64,000 bases of DNA. Origin: Blastobasis lacticolella. Its lineage: Eukaryota > Arthropoda > Insecta > Lepidoptera > Blastobasidae. The stretch is from NCBI GenBank assembly GCA_905147135.1, contig LR990039.1, positions 34,903,708-34,967,707 of the forward strand, in the 5' to 3' direction. The notes below the pieces were generated by a model. The model was given only the letters and a program-made list of their open reading frames with translations. It made no database searches and was not told where the DNA came from. Position 1 is the stretch's first letter; each line of letters starts with the position of its first letter. Below are positions 1 to 11,200 of the stretch, piece by piece. The position numbers were made by a program, and so were the translations under genes.

Positions 1-540
1 ACCTCGACGATTATTATGTCGATGAATCTACCTCGATGGTACGTTTCATCGATGGGTTGTCACCTCTTTGAAAAGGTTGAAAAGTAAAACTGATAAAATA
101 TATAGTATCTTTATTTAAGAAAATTTAATAATAAGTTAACAGAGTGGCTTTTCAAGTATTGTTTTTATGATATGAATGAATACATAAATTTTAGAGATAT
201 GGTGCCGTGTAACACATAGTTATGTTAAAAATTACTCTAAAATGATTTAATTAGTATTAGCCATTATTATTTTATTTGTGTAATTATAATATTTGTATGC
301 CCATAATTGGGGTTAACACAGAGATACTCACAAACATTATAATATCTTAATGAACTGTATGCCTACCTGTGACACAAATAAATGCCTTTGACTTTGACTA
401 TTTATTACTTTTACTCGATCCATCGATGAAATGAACTATTGAGGTATTGACCTTTCGAGGTAACGATCCGTCGATGAAATGAAGTATCGAGGTAACGATC
501 CATCGATGAAATGAACCATCAAGGTAATGATTGTCGAGGC
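1..540. repeat. Foldback-like element with CATCGATG sub-repeats, cut by the window edge
   Basis: Units of about 33 bp built on ccatcgatgaaatgaa...cgaggtaa are tandem at 412-540. The same motifs occur in inverse orientation at 1-60. This is the layout of an element whose ends are arrays of inverted sub-repeats. The middle (70-400) is AT-rich and has no open frame. Confidence 0.6.
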
Positions 541-712
541 AACGTCATCACTCAACACACACATCTGATAAGATACGGCCATCATCTCTGATTATAGTGT
601 TTCCCAGTTCAAATGAAACGAGTTAAAAATAAACTCTCACAGATACAGAGTCATCTACCCTATCGCATTGTATGACTCAGTTGAAAGGCGCCCGGAGATA
701 GTAACTGTTGAT

Positions 713-826
713 AGTCAAGCGTAGAATTCTGCGTCTATGGCATCATCACTATGCGCTTGGCAACGTCAATCAGCGTCCAAGACGTCCAATCGCATTGTCA
801 AGCGCATAAAATTCTACGTGCTTGAC
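713..826. repeat. Inverted repeat pair around gtagaatt
   Basis: The sequence near 713-733 (tcaagcgtagaattctgcg) is matched in reverse complement near 804-826 (gcgcataaaattctacgtgcttga). The arms are imperfect, about 20 bp, with about 75 bp between them. This fits a small degraded inverted-repeat element. Confidence 0.5.
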
Positions 827-1138
827 AATGCCCTTTAGATCGAAAAGCGCATTAGTCTCAGCACATAATTGTTAAACTGCCAGACAATTAACCAGTTACA
901 GCAGTGACCAACTGACCAATTAACTAGGGCTTAGCAACAAAGCGTTATTGTGTACCGCTTTGGTGAAGAAAGGGGCGCCAGCGCCATTAGGCGGCTTCGT
1001 GCCTATAGTGTGACCGCGGGACTGTGAATGTACAGGGTGTTTCGCTGCAGGTATGTGTTCATTATCATCGTATAAAACGCTTTTCGAGCAATATGTGCCA
1101 CAGAATGGAAAGGTAAAAGAAAAGAGATGATGATAAAA

Positions 1139-1322
1139 GTCTTTTTTTATGTCATACGGTAGGCAAACAGGCAAGCGGGCCACCTGATGGAAAGTGGTCA
1201 CCGCTGCCTATAGACATTAGCAACGCCGAGAGTATCGCAAATGCGTTGCCCACCTCTATAACACGTTGCTCTGGCAGCAAAAAGGCAAATGCCACTCCAC
1301 TGGCAAAAAGTGCAACTGTACA
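1139..1322. repeat. Dispersed repeat family D, copy 1
   Basis: This segment contains acggtaggcaaacaggcaag, then ggaaagtggtcaccgctgcc and a cacgttgctctggcagcaaa block. The same order of sequence recurs at 37925-38120 with a few substitutions. It resembles a retroposon tail common in Lepidoptera. The class is not established from the sequence. Confidence 0.7.
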
Positions 1323-1412
1323 AGTAATAAATAAGTATCACCCTGTATGTAATAATCGTAGAAAGTCAGTTATGTTAACGTGTGTTGCAAGAGATTAGGG
1401 TCTATGCGATAC

Positions 1413-1830
1413 TAGCTTTTGCACGCGGCTTCGTCCGCGTAGAATCCGGGTTTACATTCCGGACCCGTTCCCGCGGAAACCATAAGAACTTTCGGAGTAA
1501 ATTATAGTGTTAGTGCTATTCTGGGCTATAAGCTACATTACCGCCAAATTGCAATAAAATCCGTTTAGCCGTTTTTGTTTGAAGGAGTTAACAAATATCC
1601 ATCAATCCTTTCATTGTTTCGCAATTATATAAAACCAGCGACCCGGCCCGGCTTCGCATGGGTAGCAACCGTAACAAATATACCTTCATGAACCACTCTG
1701 TCCATTGGTGAAAACCGCTTGAAAATCCGTTGAGTAGTTTTTGAGTTTATCGCGAACAGACAGACAGACGCGGCGTGGGACTTTATTTTAACTTTGTTTT
1801 AAATTATTATGTAGTGATAGAGATAGATTC
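1413..1830 (+). mobile_element. RTE-like LINE 3' tail
   Basis: It carries the strings gcttcgtccgcgtagaat, cccggcttcgcatgggta, aaaatccgttgagtagtttt and acagacagacagacgcggcg in the order seen in 3' ends of RTE-type LINEs in moths and butterflies. No reverse transcriptase frame is present. Related tails are at 49175-49370, 51640-51830, 52250-52370 (reverse) and 56430-56700. Confidence 0.6.
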
Positions 1831-1853
1831 GTAGGAAGTAGTATAACATAGTA

Positions 1854-2104
1854 GTGCTCGTCTAGTCTAAAATGACGCGCCCCACTACTTAGTTAGTTGA
1901 TTTCGATGTGTGAGTGCAAATATTGATAACGACACTTCATCTGTGTGGGAGCCAATGAACGACGCGTGCTCCTACGTTTGAATCTCACCGGCAACTGAAT
2001 GACCAATTACAACGGCATTTGTATATGTATTGCGTCCATATTTTAAACTTGCTTGTGTGCGTTAATGCGATAGTGGGGCGCGTCATTTTAGATTAGACGA
2101 GCTC
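1854..2104. mobile_element. MITE, TA-flanked, 34-bp terminal inverted repeats (copy 1)
   Basis: The 251-bp element starts with gtgctcgtctagtctaaaat and ends with attttagattagacgagctc. The terminal repeats extend through tgacgcgccccacta on each side. TA lies on both flanks (agTA / TAct). There is no coding capacity. A nearly identical 247-bp copy sits at 50195-50441, so this is a non-autonomous DNA transposon family, probably Tc1/mariner-type from its TA target. Confidence 0.85.
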
Positions 2105-2128
2105 TACTAGGATAGTAGGATTACTTAC

Positions 2129-2240
2129 CGCTGTACAGTACTCCTGCATGGGATGGGTCAGCTTATGGTTCTTGGCTTTGCGGCCGCTGAAGAAGCACTT
2201 CTGGCACATGTCGAAGTTGAAGCACTTCAGGCAGCGGTAC
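2129..2240 (-). CDS. Dys: Dys exon 13 of window: remainder of ZZ zinc finger
   Basis: A 112-nt exon, phase 2 in (acceptor ...ccccgcag) and phase 0 out (ACAGCG|gtaagt). It encodes [20 protein letters not shown] and [17 protein letters not shown]. The ZZ domain (two zinc ions, cross-brace fold) is completed by the MCQKC pair and the NHKLTHP His residues. The next exon expected from the family (the segment following the ZZ domain) is not found in 1-2128, so that stretch is all intron. A 251-bp inverted-repeat element ends only 24 nt downstream of this exon's donor. Confidence 0.96.
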
Positions 2241-5200
2241 CTGCGGGGAGAGACAGGGTTAGAGAAATCATGTTTTATCAGACTTAAGAGCGTTGTATGG
2301 AATAACAGCTATTGATATCCTGGTGGTGCTCTCGCACGCGAGCGCCCGGGGTCCGCCTTGAGCATGATCCAGGATTTGGCAGATCATTTAATTACAGTGG
2401 AGCGACTGCTCTCTTACCTCCGAGACCCTGCTACCAGGGGAACCTGACCAGATTGGATCATGGTTACATTCAGTCGCCTGAATGTGCAGGTATCGTTACG
2501 ATGATTTTCCTCACCGGCAGAGCATCGGTTAGTGTTTGACACACTCAGAAAAGAGTCATTGGCACATAGCGGCACCGAGGCAACCTCTAGCTTACTAGAA
2601 GGCTTAGAAGAAGTTTCAGCCGACTATAATAGTGTGATAAATCTGACTAAATGTTGTTTACTGGATTGAAGGAACGTTTGCTAGTATAATTTAGTCACAT
2701 AATCAAAATGATAACAGGCCTATGGCTAAACTGGACAGACAAGAAATAAATACAATTATACGGTTTGCGTATGGCAGGCTTGCAGCGAATGGAATGCCTT
2801 TGCTATTGGAAATTGCTAATTTTAACTACGGGCATTTGCGTGTACTGCAATTCCCATTTCTGGGAAATTGGATGGTTTATTTGTTTTGATTCCCTTCGGA
2901 CAATGGTTCACAATGTTGTTTACTGTTGCAAATTGTGAATTTCTAGGAAATTCAGATTTTGGAAATGTGTTTCTTGTAGCCACGCATTTGAACATTAAGT
3001 TGTACAGCCTATAGAGCCTACACAGTTCAACTCACGTAAAATGAAATGTCGTAACGATGTTTTTTGGCGGTTCGGGTGGACGTTTCGTCCTTTTAAACGA
3101 GTTTAAATGAGCCGTTTTGGTTCAACCTTTATAATGGGAATAGAACGCGTTGAGAGGATTTTCCGCCTGGTCATTATAATTTGGACGCCTCCAAGGCTGG
3201 AGTGAGTATCGTCACTTTTCACCAGTTGAGATGGCGGTCAAATGCCTGTCTAGATAGATAAAAAAAAGAGAAGCGATGTGTCCACTTCGTCCCTCACACA
3301 AATTCGGAATGGAAATCGCTAAAGTACCTACAACGCCCCTTTCCACACACCACTGGCTGTGCCATCCCAAATAAATAAATATGGTTGGACAATTCACACA
3401 ACGCCATCTAGCCTAAGAAGCAAAGCTTGTGTTTTCGGTGCTAGAAAGCCGTTAAACTACTAATATAAGAAAAACATTGGCCGTGTGGCGTCCCTTATAC
3501 TCCTGGGTGTCGTACAAGGCGACTAATGTTTTCGAGGCAAAAGATCAAGAGTCTCCGTAGTCTGGAAAATGGGCAGCAGCATTTTCCATTGTTATATTTA
3601 AACACTGCGATCTCCAACCCGCCTGCCAGGCGTGGAGATTATGGCAATAACCTCCCCTTTCGTGGGAGAGGCCCTAAATCCTGCAGTGGACTGTTACGGG
3701 CTGTGATGATGATGAAAAAAAAACCTTTTCAAAAATTCATCATTTTAATTTCTGCCGGCATAAGCCAACAGAACCACTCAGACCCTCATACACTCACCGG
3801 AACCCAAGAATGGGGTAGTCCTTGCAGATGTTGCACTTGGCCTGGTGGCGGGCCGTCTCGGCCGCGGCCAGCCGATGCAGCACCGGCAGCCAGACCATGG
3901 ACTGTGGCTCCTTCTGCAGCCACTGCAGGAAGTGCGCTGCCTCGATGAACTGCAACTGGCCGTCCGCGTCGCGCTCGATGCTCGACTCCTTGTCCTCCTT
4001 GTCCTTGTCTGTGGGGAGGAGCTGGGGTGAATGGCCGGTTGGAGTGCGCACGTGACTCTTACGTAGGCGGATTAAGATATTCCTCAGCATTTGGGAGTCA
4101 CAAAATCGGTGTCATAAAGATGACTTAGCGGATTAGGTTACACTTAAGGATGGTGTCACAAAATCGGTGTCGTGTTGTCTTAGCGAGTCAAGTTTTCACT
4201 TGAAGTTGGTGTCACAAATTAGAGATAATAACGCAGAAGCAGAAGATAGACACTTGCGTTCCTGGGTCCTGCGTTCTTGCGATATTTGTACATTTCGAGT
4301 TGCGTACACAAACTTGAAACTGCATAAACGAACATCGACAAAAACGCAGCAGTGCGTTTTCACACGGAAGCAAAGCACAATTTCGGGCTGAAATAGAAAA
4401 CTCACCAGTCTTGGAGCGGTCGAGGGTGCCCCCCTTGGCGGGCTCGCGCGCGGCGGAGGCCTGCTCGAAGCAGCTTCGCACCGACGGCTCAATGTTGGAG
4501 CCTCCGAAGGCCGCCACCTCGCCCAGCTGGCGGGGGACCTGCCCACCACAGATCGGGTCAGGGGGGTCGCAAACACCCGGAACACGTCCAGTGTTGGCGC
4601 GTGCGAGCCAAGTGTCAAAGCACACAATCGACTTCACAGGATATTTAACTACCGCGCGGTGAACACAAATGTGTGATAACACAGCCCCGTGATGGAGCGT
4701 TTGTTGCGTGCAACACTAAGATGAAATATATAGCACCGATAGCAGTTTCTATGACGCGCATTTTCTCGCAAGAGAGCGCACTTGTGCTGGCCGTGCTGAT
4801 GGTCATCTGTATAGATTTCACCTTCGATTCGCTTTGATAATAAAAAAAGGGAGATATTATACGTGATATTTTGTAGTAGTTTATGCAACTGTCGTATAAA
4901 AGGGGGTATTAAAACATGAGTGTCTGTTTATCATACGAGCTGTAGCTGAGTATGATAATAGCTTGACACGAGTGTTTTAATACCTAATTATATGCAGTTG
5001 CATACACTACTTTATCTACACTCATATTTTTATATCGTACTTTTACTTTTCTGTACTTTGCTGGAAGTAAGCTGCGAGTAAAGACTTCTTTCTATATATG
5101 GACCGGCTCATTGTACAAAGGCAATGAGACCACTTCACATTTATCGATTTATTTGCTTCAAATAAGAAAAAACCTTCACAAACACAATAAAAATTAATTA

Positions 5201-8200
5201 GTAAAAAAAAGCAAGTTTTAAAAATTTTATATACTGGCGTGAAAAAAGTGTACCCTTAAACGACTGTTTTTGAATATGTAATTGGAACATTACGCTATGA
5301 GTGTAGATAAAATAGATTTATTAATTCTGTGATTGACTTTCAGCTTTGTTTTAAAGCATTTTTTTTAGCCGAGGCAGTTCCCTTCCTTCCCCGCGCTCGG
5401 GGCAAAACTCATTTCGACTCAAAACTTTAAACGCGATTTACTCGAAAGTAATTATTTTCCCTCGAGATCCCTTTTCGCGTAACCACTCACATATGTTCGT
5501 AATATGTGAGTGGTTACGCGTTGGTTCGTTCGAAGTAAGAACGTAACGTATCTCCTTTTTTGTTTTATCAATGGTCGTCGGTCACATCAAATACATACAA
5601 ATACACATGTGTACAAATTTCGATAATATGGCGGAGCTGCCACAGTGTTGGAGGGGAGGGGGGATCACAGCAACATGCTAGGTTGAACAAGGTTGTGTCA
5701 TTTGAAACGCCAATTCGGTTTTGTAAGTAATTGCAATGAGGGCATTCGAAATATAAACTGATCTACAAACTGTCTCAGTAGACGTGACCTCGGACATAAT
5801 TATTCCTCATTGCAAATACATGTTTTGTAAAAAATAGAATAGTTGTAAACGATTCTATCCGAGATTTCGTTTCGATGGCGACGAGAGTGTAGTGCTGGGG
5901 TTACTACTGGGTGGATTATCGGCCACGGCAGGCAGCTAACGAACTCAGCTCGCCCAGCCGCGTGGCTTGTTGCGTACGGGTGTTGTGTTCGCTTCTCGAT
6001 CGTCACTTCCAGCTGTCCAATTACAGACAATTTTATTCATATACCTACCATATGCGGCCCATCGCTGCTGGTACGGTTGGCCCTACACTAGATTTGGCGG
6101 TTACGAATTCGGTCATCTGCCATTTACACAGTCTGAATCGGAAACCCGGACCCGTGTAATCCCAACATCATACACACTCGTCACTAAAACGGCTCTAACA
6201 GAATTGGACTACAATAAAAGTGGTACAGTTATATATCTGAGCAGATGTACATATGTTTGACTGATGAATCTGCTCAGATATATAAGTACCCTCCCATGTA
6301 CATTTATATTTGAAGCTTTGGTAATGTTCACATATTAATGAACTCGACTATACCTATACCTACACTCAGGCACGGCCGAGAACAATCTAGACACTGTCTT
6401 AGAACCAGCAAGAAGTTTAATTAATAAGTAGCAGGTAGGCGAAATTCGCTTTGCAACAGATAGTAATAAGAGTGAAAGTTCGCACAGCGCTCGAGCTACC
6501 CTCCACCACATTCCGTACCTGGATGCAGTCATGCAGCAGCAGGCCCAGCTTGCGCTGGTCGACGCGGCAGTTCGGGTCCGCGATCAGCCGGAACAGATAT
6601 CTGGAACCACCACTCTGCGTCAGCCACCGTCAGGGACGCCCACTCCCGGGGAGGCAACTTCTCATTCGCTCGGCCAACGATCAAGAGCCACATGGTCTCG
6701 CAACGCGTAGCGGTATCATTTTTATGGGCACACAAATTCGTCAACTTACAGATCCTGGTTGCGCTCGAAATATATTTTTATCATAAACAAATCAAAAGAA
6801 ACCATGTGGCATTTTATTACTGTTCGTGATGACAATCAATAAAGGAGCAGGTTTTTGCAAATATCAAATCTTAATGACTAACAGCGCAGCAGTTAAAACC
6901 ACGTGGTTGAAATCGCTTTGCCAAAGGGAGCCCGCCGCTGGCTGGTCACTGCGACGCGCGGGGGCATCGGGGCGGGGGCGGCCAACCCCCGTCCCGGGGA
7001 CCCAGCTGGGTTGGAACCCTGGAGAGGTCACCGAGTGACGAGTCCAGGGGTCTACTCAGACCGGTCGGCGCCCCGCGCGTCGCCCAGCCTGCTGCCGGCA
7101 AGTACCTGTACTTGTCCTCAAGGTGTCCCCTGCAGAGCAGCACCAAACCGACTTTGAAGCTCAGCACGCGGATCTGTCCGGTGCGCTGGCTGTCGTACAC
7201 GTTCAGCAGCCAGTTGATGGAGAGGTCCAGGCAGTTGGGCACGTTCACCAGGCTCGGATTTTCCGCAGCGATCACCTGCCGTCGGACGGGCATGTTAGTG
7301 GCGTTGGAGTTCCCCACGTCAGGAGTCTCCACAGTAAGAATCCCCGTGACTTGTCCTCCCGTCACGTGTCCCCACTGACCTCGTAGAGTGCGGTGAGCAC
7401 GGTGATCATGTCGGGTATGTCGATGAGGCGGTCGTTCTGCGCGCGCAGGCCGTGCGCGTCGAACGCGTCCAGCGCGGCCGGCAGCTGCAGCATGTGCACT
7501 GCAACAGGGTGGGGGTGGGGTGGGGGTTGTCTTTTTTACGTTTGTTTTTGAATCCCGGACGAAAAATGGGTGTATATGTTTGATAAGTGTATATGTGGCT
7601 CTGTGTTGAGTCTGTCTGGGGCATGCTAGCTCCCGAACGGATTGAATGTTTCTATTTATGAAAGTCAGTTTATTCGAGCTGGCACTCAGTATTGTCGAAT
7701 TAAAATCGGAATTTTCGACGTTCTGCGGTCGGTTAGGTAATCCGGCCCTCAAAAAAGGCTGTGGCGACCGGGCGAAGCCGGGATTGACCACTCGAATGAC
7801 GAATTCAGAATAAACAGATTAGACCCCACCAAAACACTTGTGTTAATTAATGCCAAGGTTCCCGTCCAAAAATCTCGACCTCCTAAAGTGCTTGGATCTA
7901 AAATTAGATATCATTAACAATTTGCCTCGACCTAAATTACATACGTAGATAACCAAAAAAATTGTGGCCAAAACTTGGTCAAATTTTAAATATAAGAAAT
8001 ATTAAGAGGCCGTGATTTCTGGACAGAAAATCTTAAACAACAAATTCAAGCTTACGTCTCTTTTTCGCGAAAACGTTGATAATTTCATCGATATCCAGGT
8101 TCGCATGTTTGTATATACAAGGAGAGCTAGTCCGGATAATCTTTCCTCCAACTCCAAATTGAGGCATGCAACCAAGATTTCAATCTGCGCAGAGTAGAAA

Positions 8201-11200
8201 ATGATCTCTCCGCAATAACTAACCAGGAGGGTTGCCAGCATTAGCAAGAAAATTACCAATCTTGGTCGCATTCTGCAATGAGATGGGCTACCGACGTTGC
8301 AAGTCTATTGGGGTTGCGGGCATTTCCATCGTGCCCACATCGCCGGAACCGAGGTAAATTACGTTATTAAACTAGGCCAGGCAACGTCAACCTAGGGTAA
8401 TATAAAGCGCATTCCGGCTCGAGTTTTCTTTAAAGTATACAGGTATCTTCATCTTGTAATAGCGGGGAATCGATTCAAGTATTCAATATCCGTTCTTCGT
8501 GTTCAGTTATCTAGAAATGACTACAGGCAGCGAAATTCAAAAATAACGAATCAGACACAGACAGAAAGACCAGTCTTCAATTTAAGTGGGAGTAATGTTC
8601 ATTTAGGTGCTCGTTTACACATGGGGTTGGGTAGCGCTGATTTTATTGATGTATTATTTTGTGTATTGTTTTAGATGATTTACTAACCTAGATATAAGTT
8701 TTAGTAACCAAAACGAGTCCTTGTTTAATTATAAAATAGATAAATAATAAATGAAATTGAATTGAATTTACTGATGGGGTAACTACACAGACAAAACCAA
8801 AAAGATTGCCAATCATGCGGTAGCTAACTTTCCAATCTTGGTGCACTCTATCTGTAAGTGTCAGCAACGTATGCGATGACGGTGCACCCGATCCGGTACT
8901 CACTGCAGATCGCCGTCTGGACGGCGCGCAGCTTGAGTGCGGTGCGGTACGCGGAGAACCGGACCTCGTTCAGGTCGGCCAGCGAGTTCATCAGCTCTAT
9001 CATCATCGGGTGGTCCCAGTGGGTGGTCTCGAGCTCGTGGCTGCAAGAACGTGGCTCGGTTACGGGCGCCGAGGGATGGCGGAACGTGGCCAGAGAACGC
9101 GAATGCACGGTCTGGCGTCAAAATACTCTACTGCTAGATTTCTACGGAACAATACAGCTCTATTTTGACATAAGACCTCACGCATCGGTATAGCGGTGCA
9201 CTTATCTGACCCGGTGACAGCGTCGCTGTTGTTGGTATTGTTTGACATGACATTTTAAAATAGTGACTTAGACTGAGGGCCACCAAACTTTGCTGGCAGA
9301 TGATGGCGCGCCTGTCATATTGGCTGTGGTCGGTCGGTACTGTGGCTTGACATTGTCAGTCGAATTCAGTTCGACTTTCAGCCGGGCGCAAAGTCTACTT
9401 CTAGCTTTGGCCACCGCGTCAGATAAGGTCGAAGTGCAATAAAAAACTATTACGTTAAACGCAAGACTGAGACTAGAAAGAAAAGCAAACATTCTACAAC
9501 AGACATTGGCAACACCCGTAATACTGACTTGATGTAGTATGGCACGTTGGCCGGTGTGACGGCGCGCTCCCACGGCTGCTCCACGGAGCCGGCGAGGAAG
9601 CCCTGCGCTGCGCCGGCGCCTCCGTCGCGAGCCACGCCCGCCAGCTGCCGCGCGCGCTCCTCGGCGCCGGTGCACAGCGCGCCCACGCTGCACACGACAC
9701 ACACGGTATACACCAAGCCTCGTCAAGCCTATTGTTGTCCATTGCTGAACGGGTAAGCGCGATTCATGCAGTGCACGTAAGGTATGTCATTTATTGGCTT
9801 TAAATTTATGTAAATTATCATTGTCACTATAGTTTAAGAGCATTGTAAAAAATAATGTAAATCTGTTGGCTAATTAAATAAATAAACGGAGATCTATCAG
9901 AGAGCGCCATTTTTCCCGGTCATGGGCATACAGCCACTGCCCGCCATGGTGCCACAATGGCGTCCCACACTACGCATACCGACTGAATCGGTACCAAGTA
10001 TCTAAAGTGGTAGTTTTCCAAAGTATCTAAAGCATGCCTAACCACTCACTAGATGGCGCCCCGACAATTTTGGTAATTGATAATCGCTTGAAATAGGTTC
10101 TTAGCAAACACGATATAAACACTGGGTACGTTGTATTGGATAATATTGTATTTGTCAATAGTTTTCAACCATTTAAGAGGTTGTAATAATAATGGAACAT
10201 AGTGCCAACTTCTATAAATATTTCTTTTTACATTTCGTTCAACCTTAAACAGTTATGTTCATATTAATAAACATTTTATTTTTTAGTTTAGTATTATTTG
10301 GCTGCATGAAATCACTGCCACCATCATACAGATTAAAAAGAGATTACCAAAATTGTAGGAGCGCCATCTATTGATGCTTTTTGAAACCAACTATCAATAC
10401 CTACTGGAAAACTCCTCATTGATTTTGCGAATGTAGGATTCTTATAGTAGAAGGGCTCTCCCAAGGAGGATGGGAGCTGCCCGGTGGGGCAAAAGATTGT
10501 CGGTCGTGTCAACTCGTAAAGAATGATGCGAAAGGACTGATGTGATGACCGGCAAGAAGAGGTGTTCGTTATATTAGATAACGGGTATATTATAACGGTA
10601 TATAAATATACTTATAACACCTAATATTAATACATAATATTTTCTGCTACTAATATATTATAACACAAGATAACCATAATATTATTGTGTTATTTTTTCT
10701 GTTATATTCTGTTATCCATGCGATTAACGTCGTCGAAAGTCGCAAAACTAATGTTTGTACGTGGTAATACAAATATATTGATTAATAATACATTTTGATA
10801 TACTATTTTGTTCCTCAAGGTATTAAATCAACTGTAAATAATAATACAAACTGAAAAACGGCGACCGTTATACGGTACATAAAATTATATTAGGGTGTTA
10901 TATTATAACGTTAAAATTAACATAATATCTTTTAATAGCATAACGTTACGTTATGTTATATGAATATAACGGATCTGCGTACCTCTACCGGCAAGTAAGC
11001 GGAAAGAGGTGCGCTCCTGTAATTAGGTCGGTTGCAGTTCTAGAGACTGAGAAGTCTATAGAACATTGGGTGTTGGCGGGACTCTTAACCCTGAAGCCTA
11101 GATAGCTACTATCGATATGGTATAATATGGTGTGTGTCGTTGATGTTATAGAAAACATTAACCACGGGCTGAACCAATTAACGAGCTGGTCGCTCGATTC

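Larger units (their letters stand above)
1..2128 (-). other. Dys intron (incomplete), repeat-filled
   Basis: No coding exon is seen in this intron. It holds, from position 1, a CATCGATG-rich element with inverted sub-repeats (1-540), an inverted-repeat pair at 713-826, a dispersed repeat at 1139-1322, an RTE-like LINE tail at 1413-1830 and a MITE at 1854-2104. Confidence 0.85.
2241..3797 (-). other. Dys intron with SINE, LINE and GAT-tailed repeats
   Basis: The intron contains a SINE A copy (2321-2587), unique sequence to about 3180, a LINE 3' fragment (3185-3268), a SINE B tail (3378-3472) and a GAT-tailed repeat (3478-3722) in close succession. Nothing coding is seen. Confidence 0.8.
4539..6518 (-). 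other. Dys intron with several hairpin-forming sequences
   Basis: This 1980-nt intron contains a 140-bp near-palindrome (4873-5012), a 16-bp inverted pair (5011-5026 and 5296-5311), a perfect 19-bp hairpin (5476-5520) and a 69-nt hairpin (6222-6290). No coding sequence is seen. Confidence 0.8.

Noticed and set aside
416..540. CRISPR-like array
   Set aside because: The units are contiguous tandem repeats without unique spacers, in an animal genome.
6946..7791. 281-codon minus-strand frame
   Set aside because: Only the part 7106-7275 is coding, as a dystrophin exon. The rest is read-through into introns and, at 7380-7498, the wrong frame of another exon.
8200..8420. Possible extra dystrophin or nested-gene exon in the 1.4-kb intron
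   Set aside because: The flanking exons already join in phase with no missing family sequence, and no motif was found.
9268..9742. Arg/Ala-rich minus-strand frames overlapping the WW exon
   Set aside because: They are alternative frames of the true exon 9529-9687, which is identified by PWERA and VPYYI.
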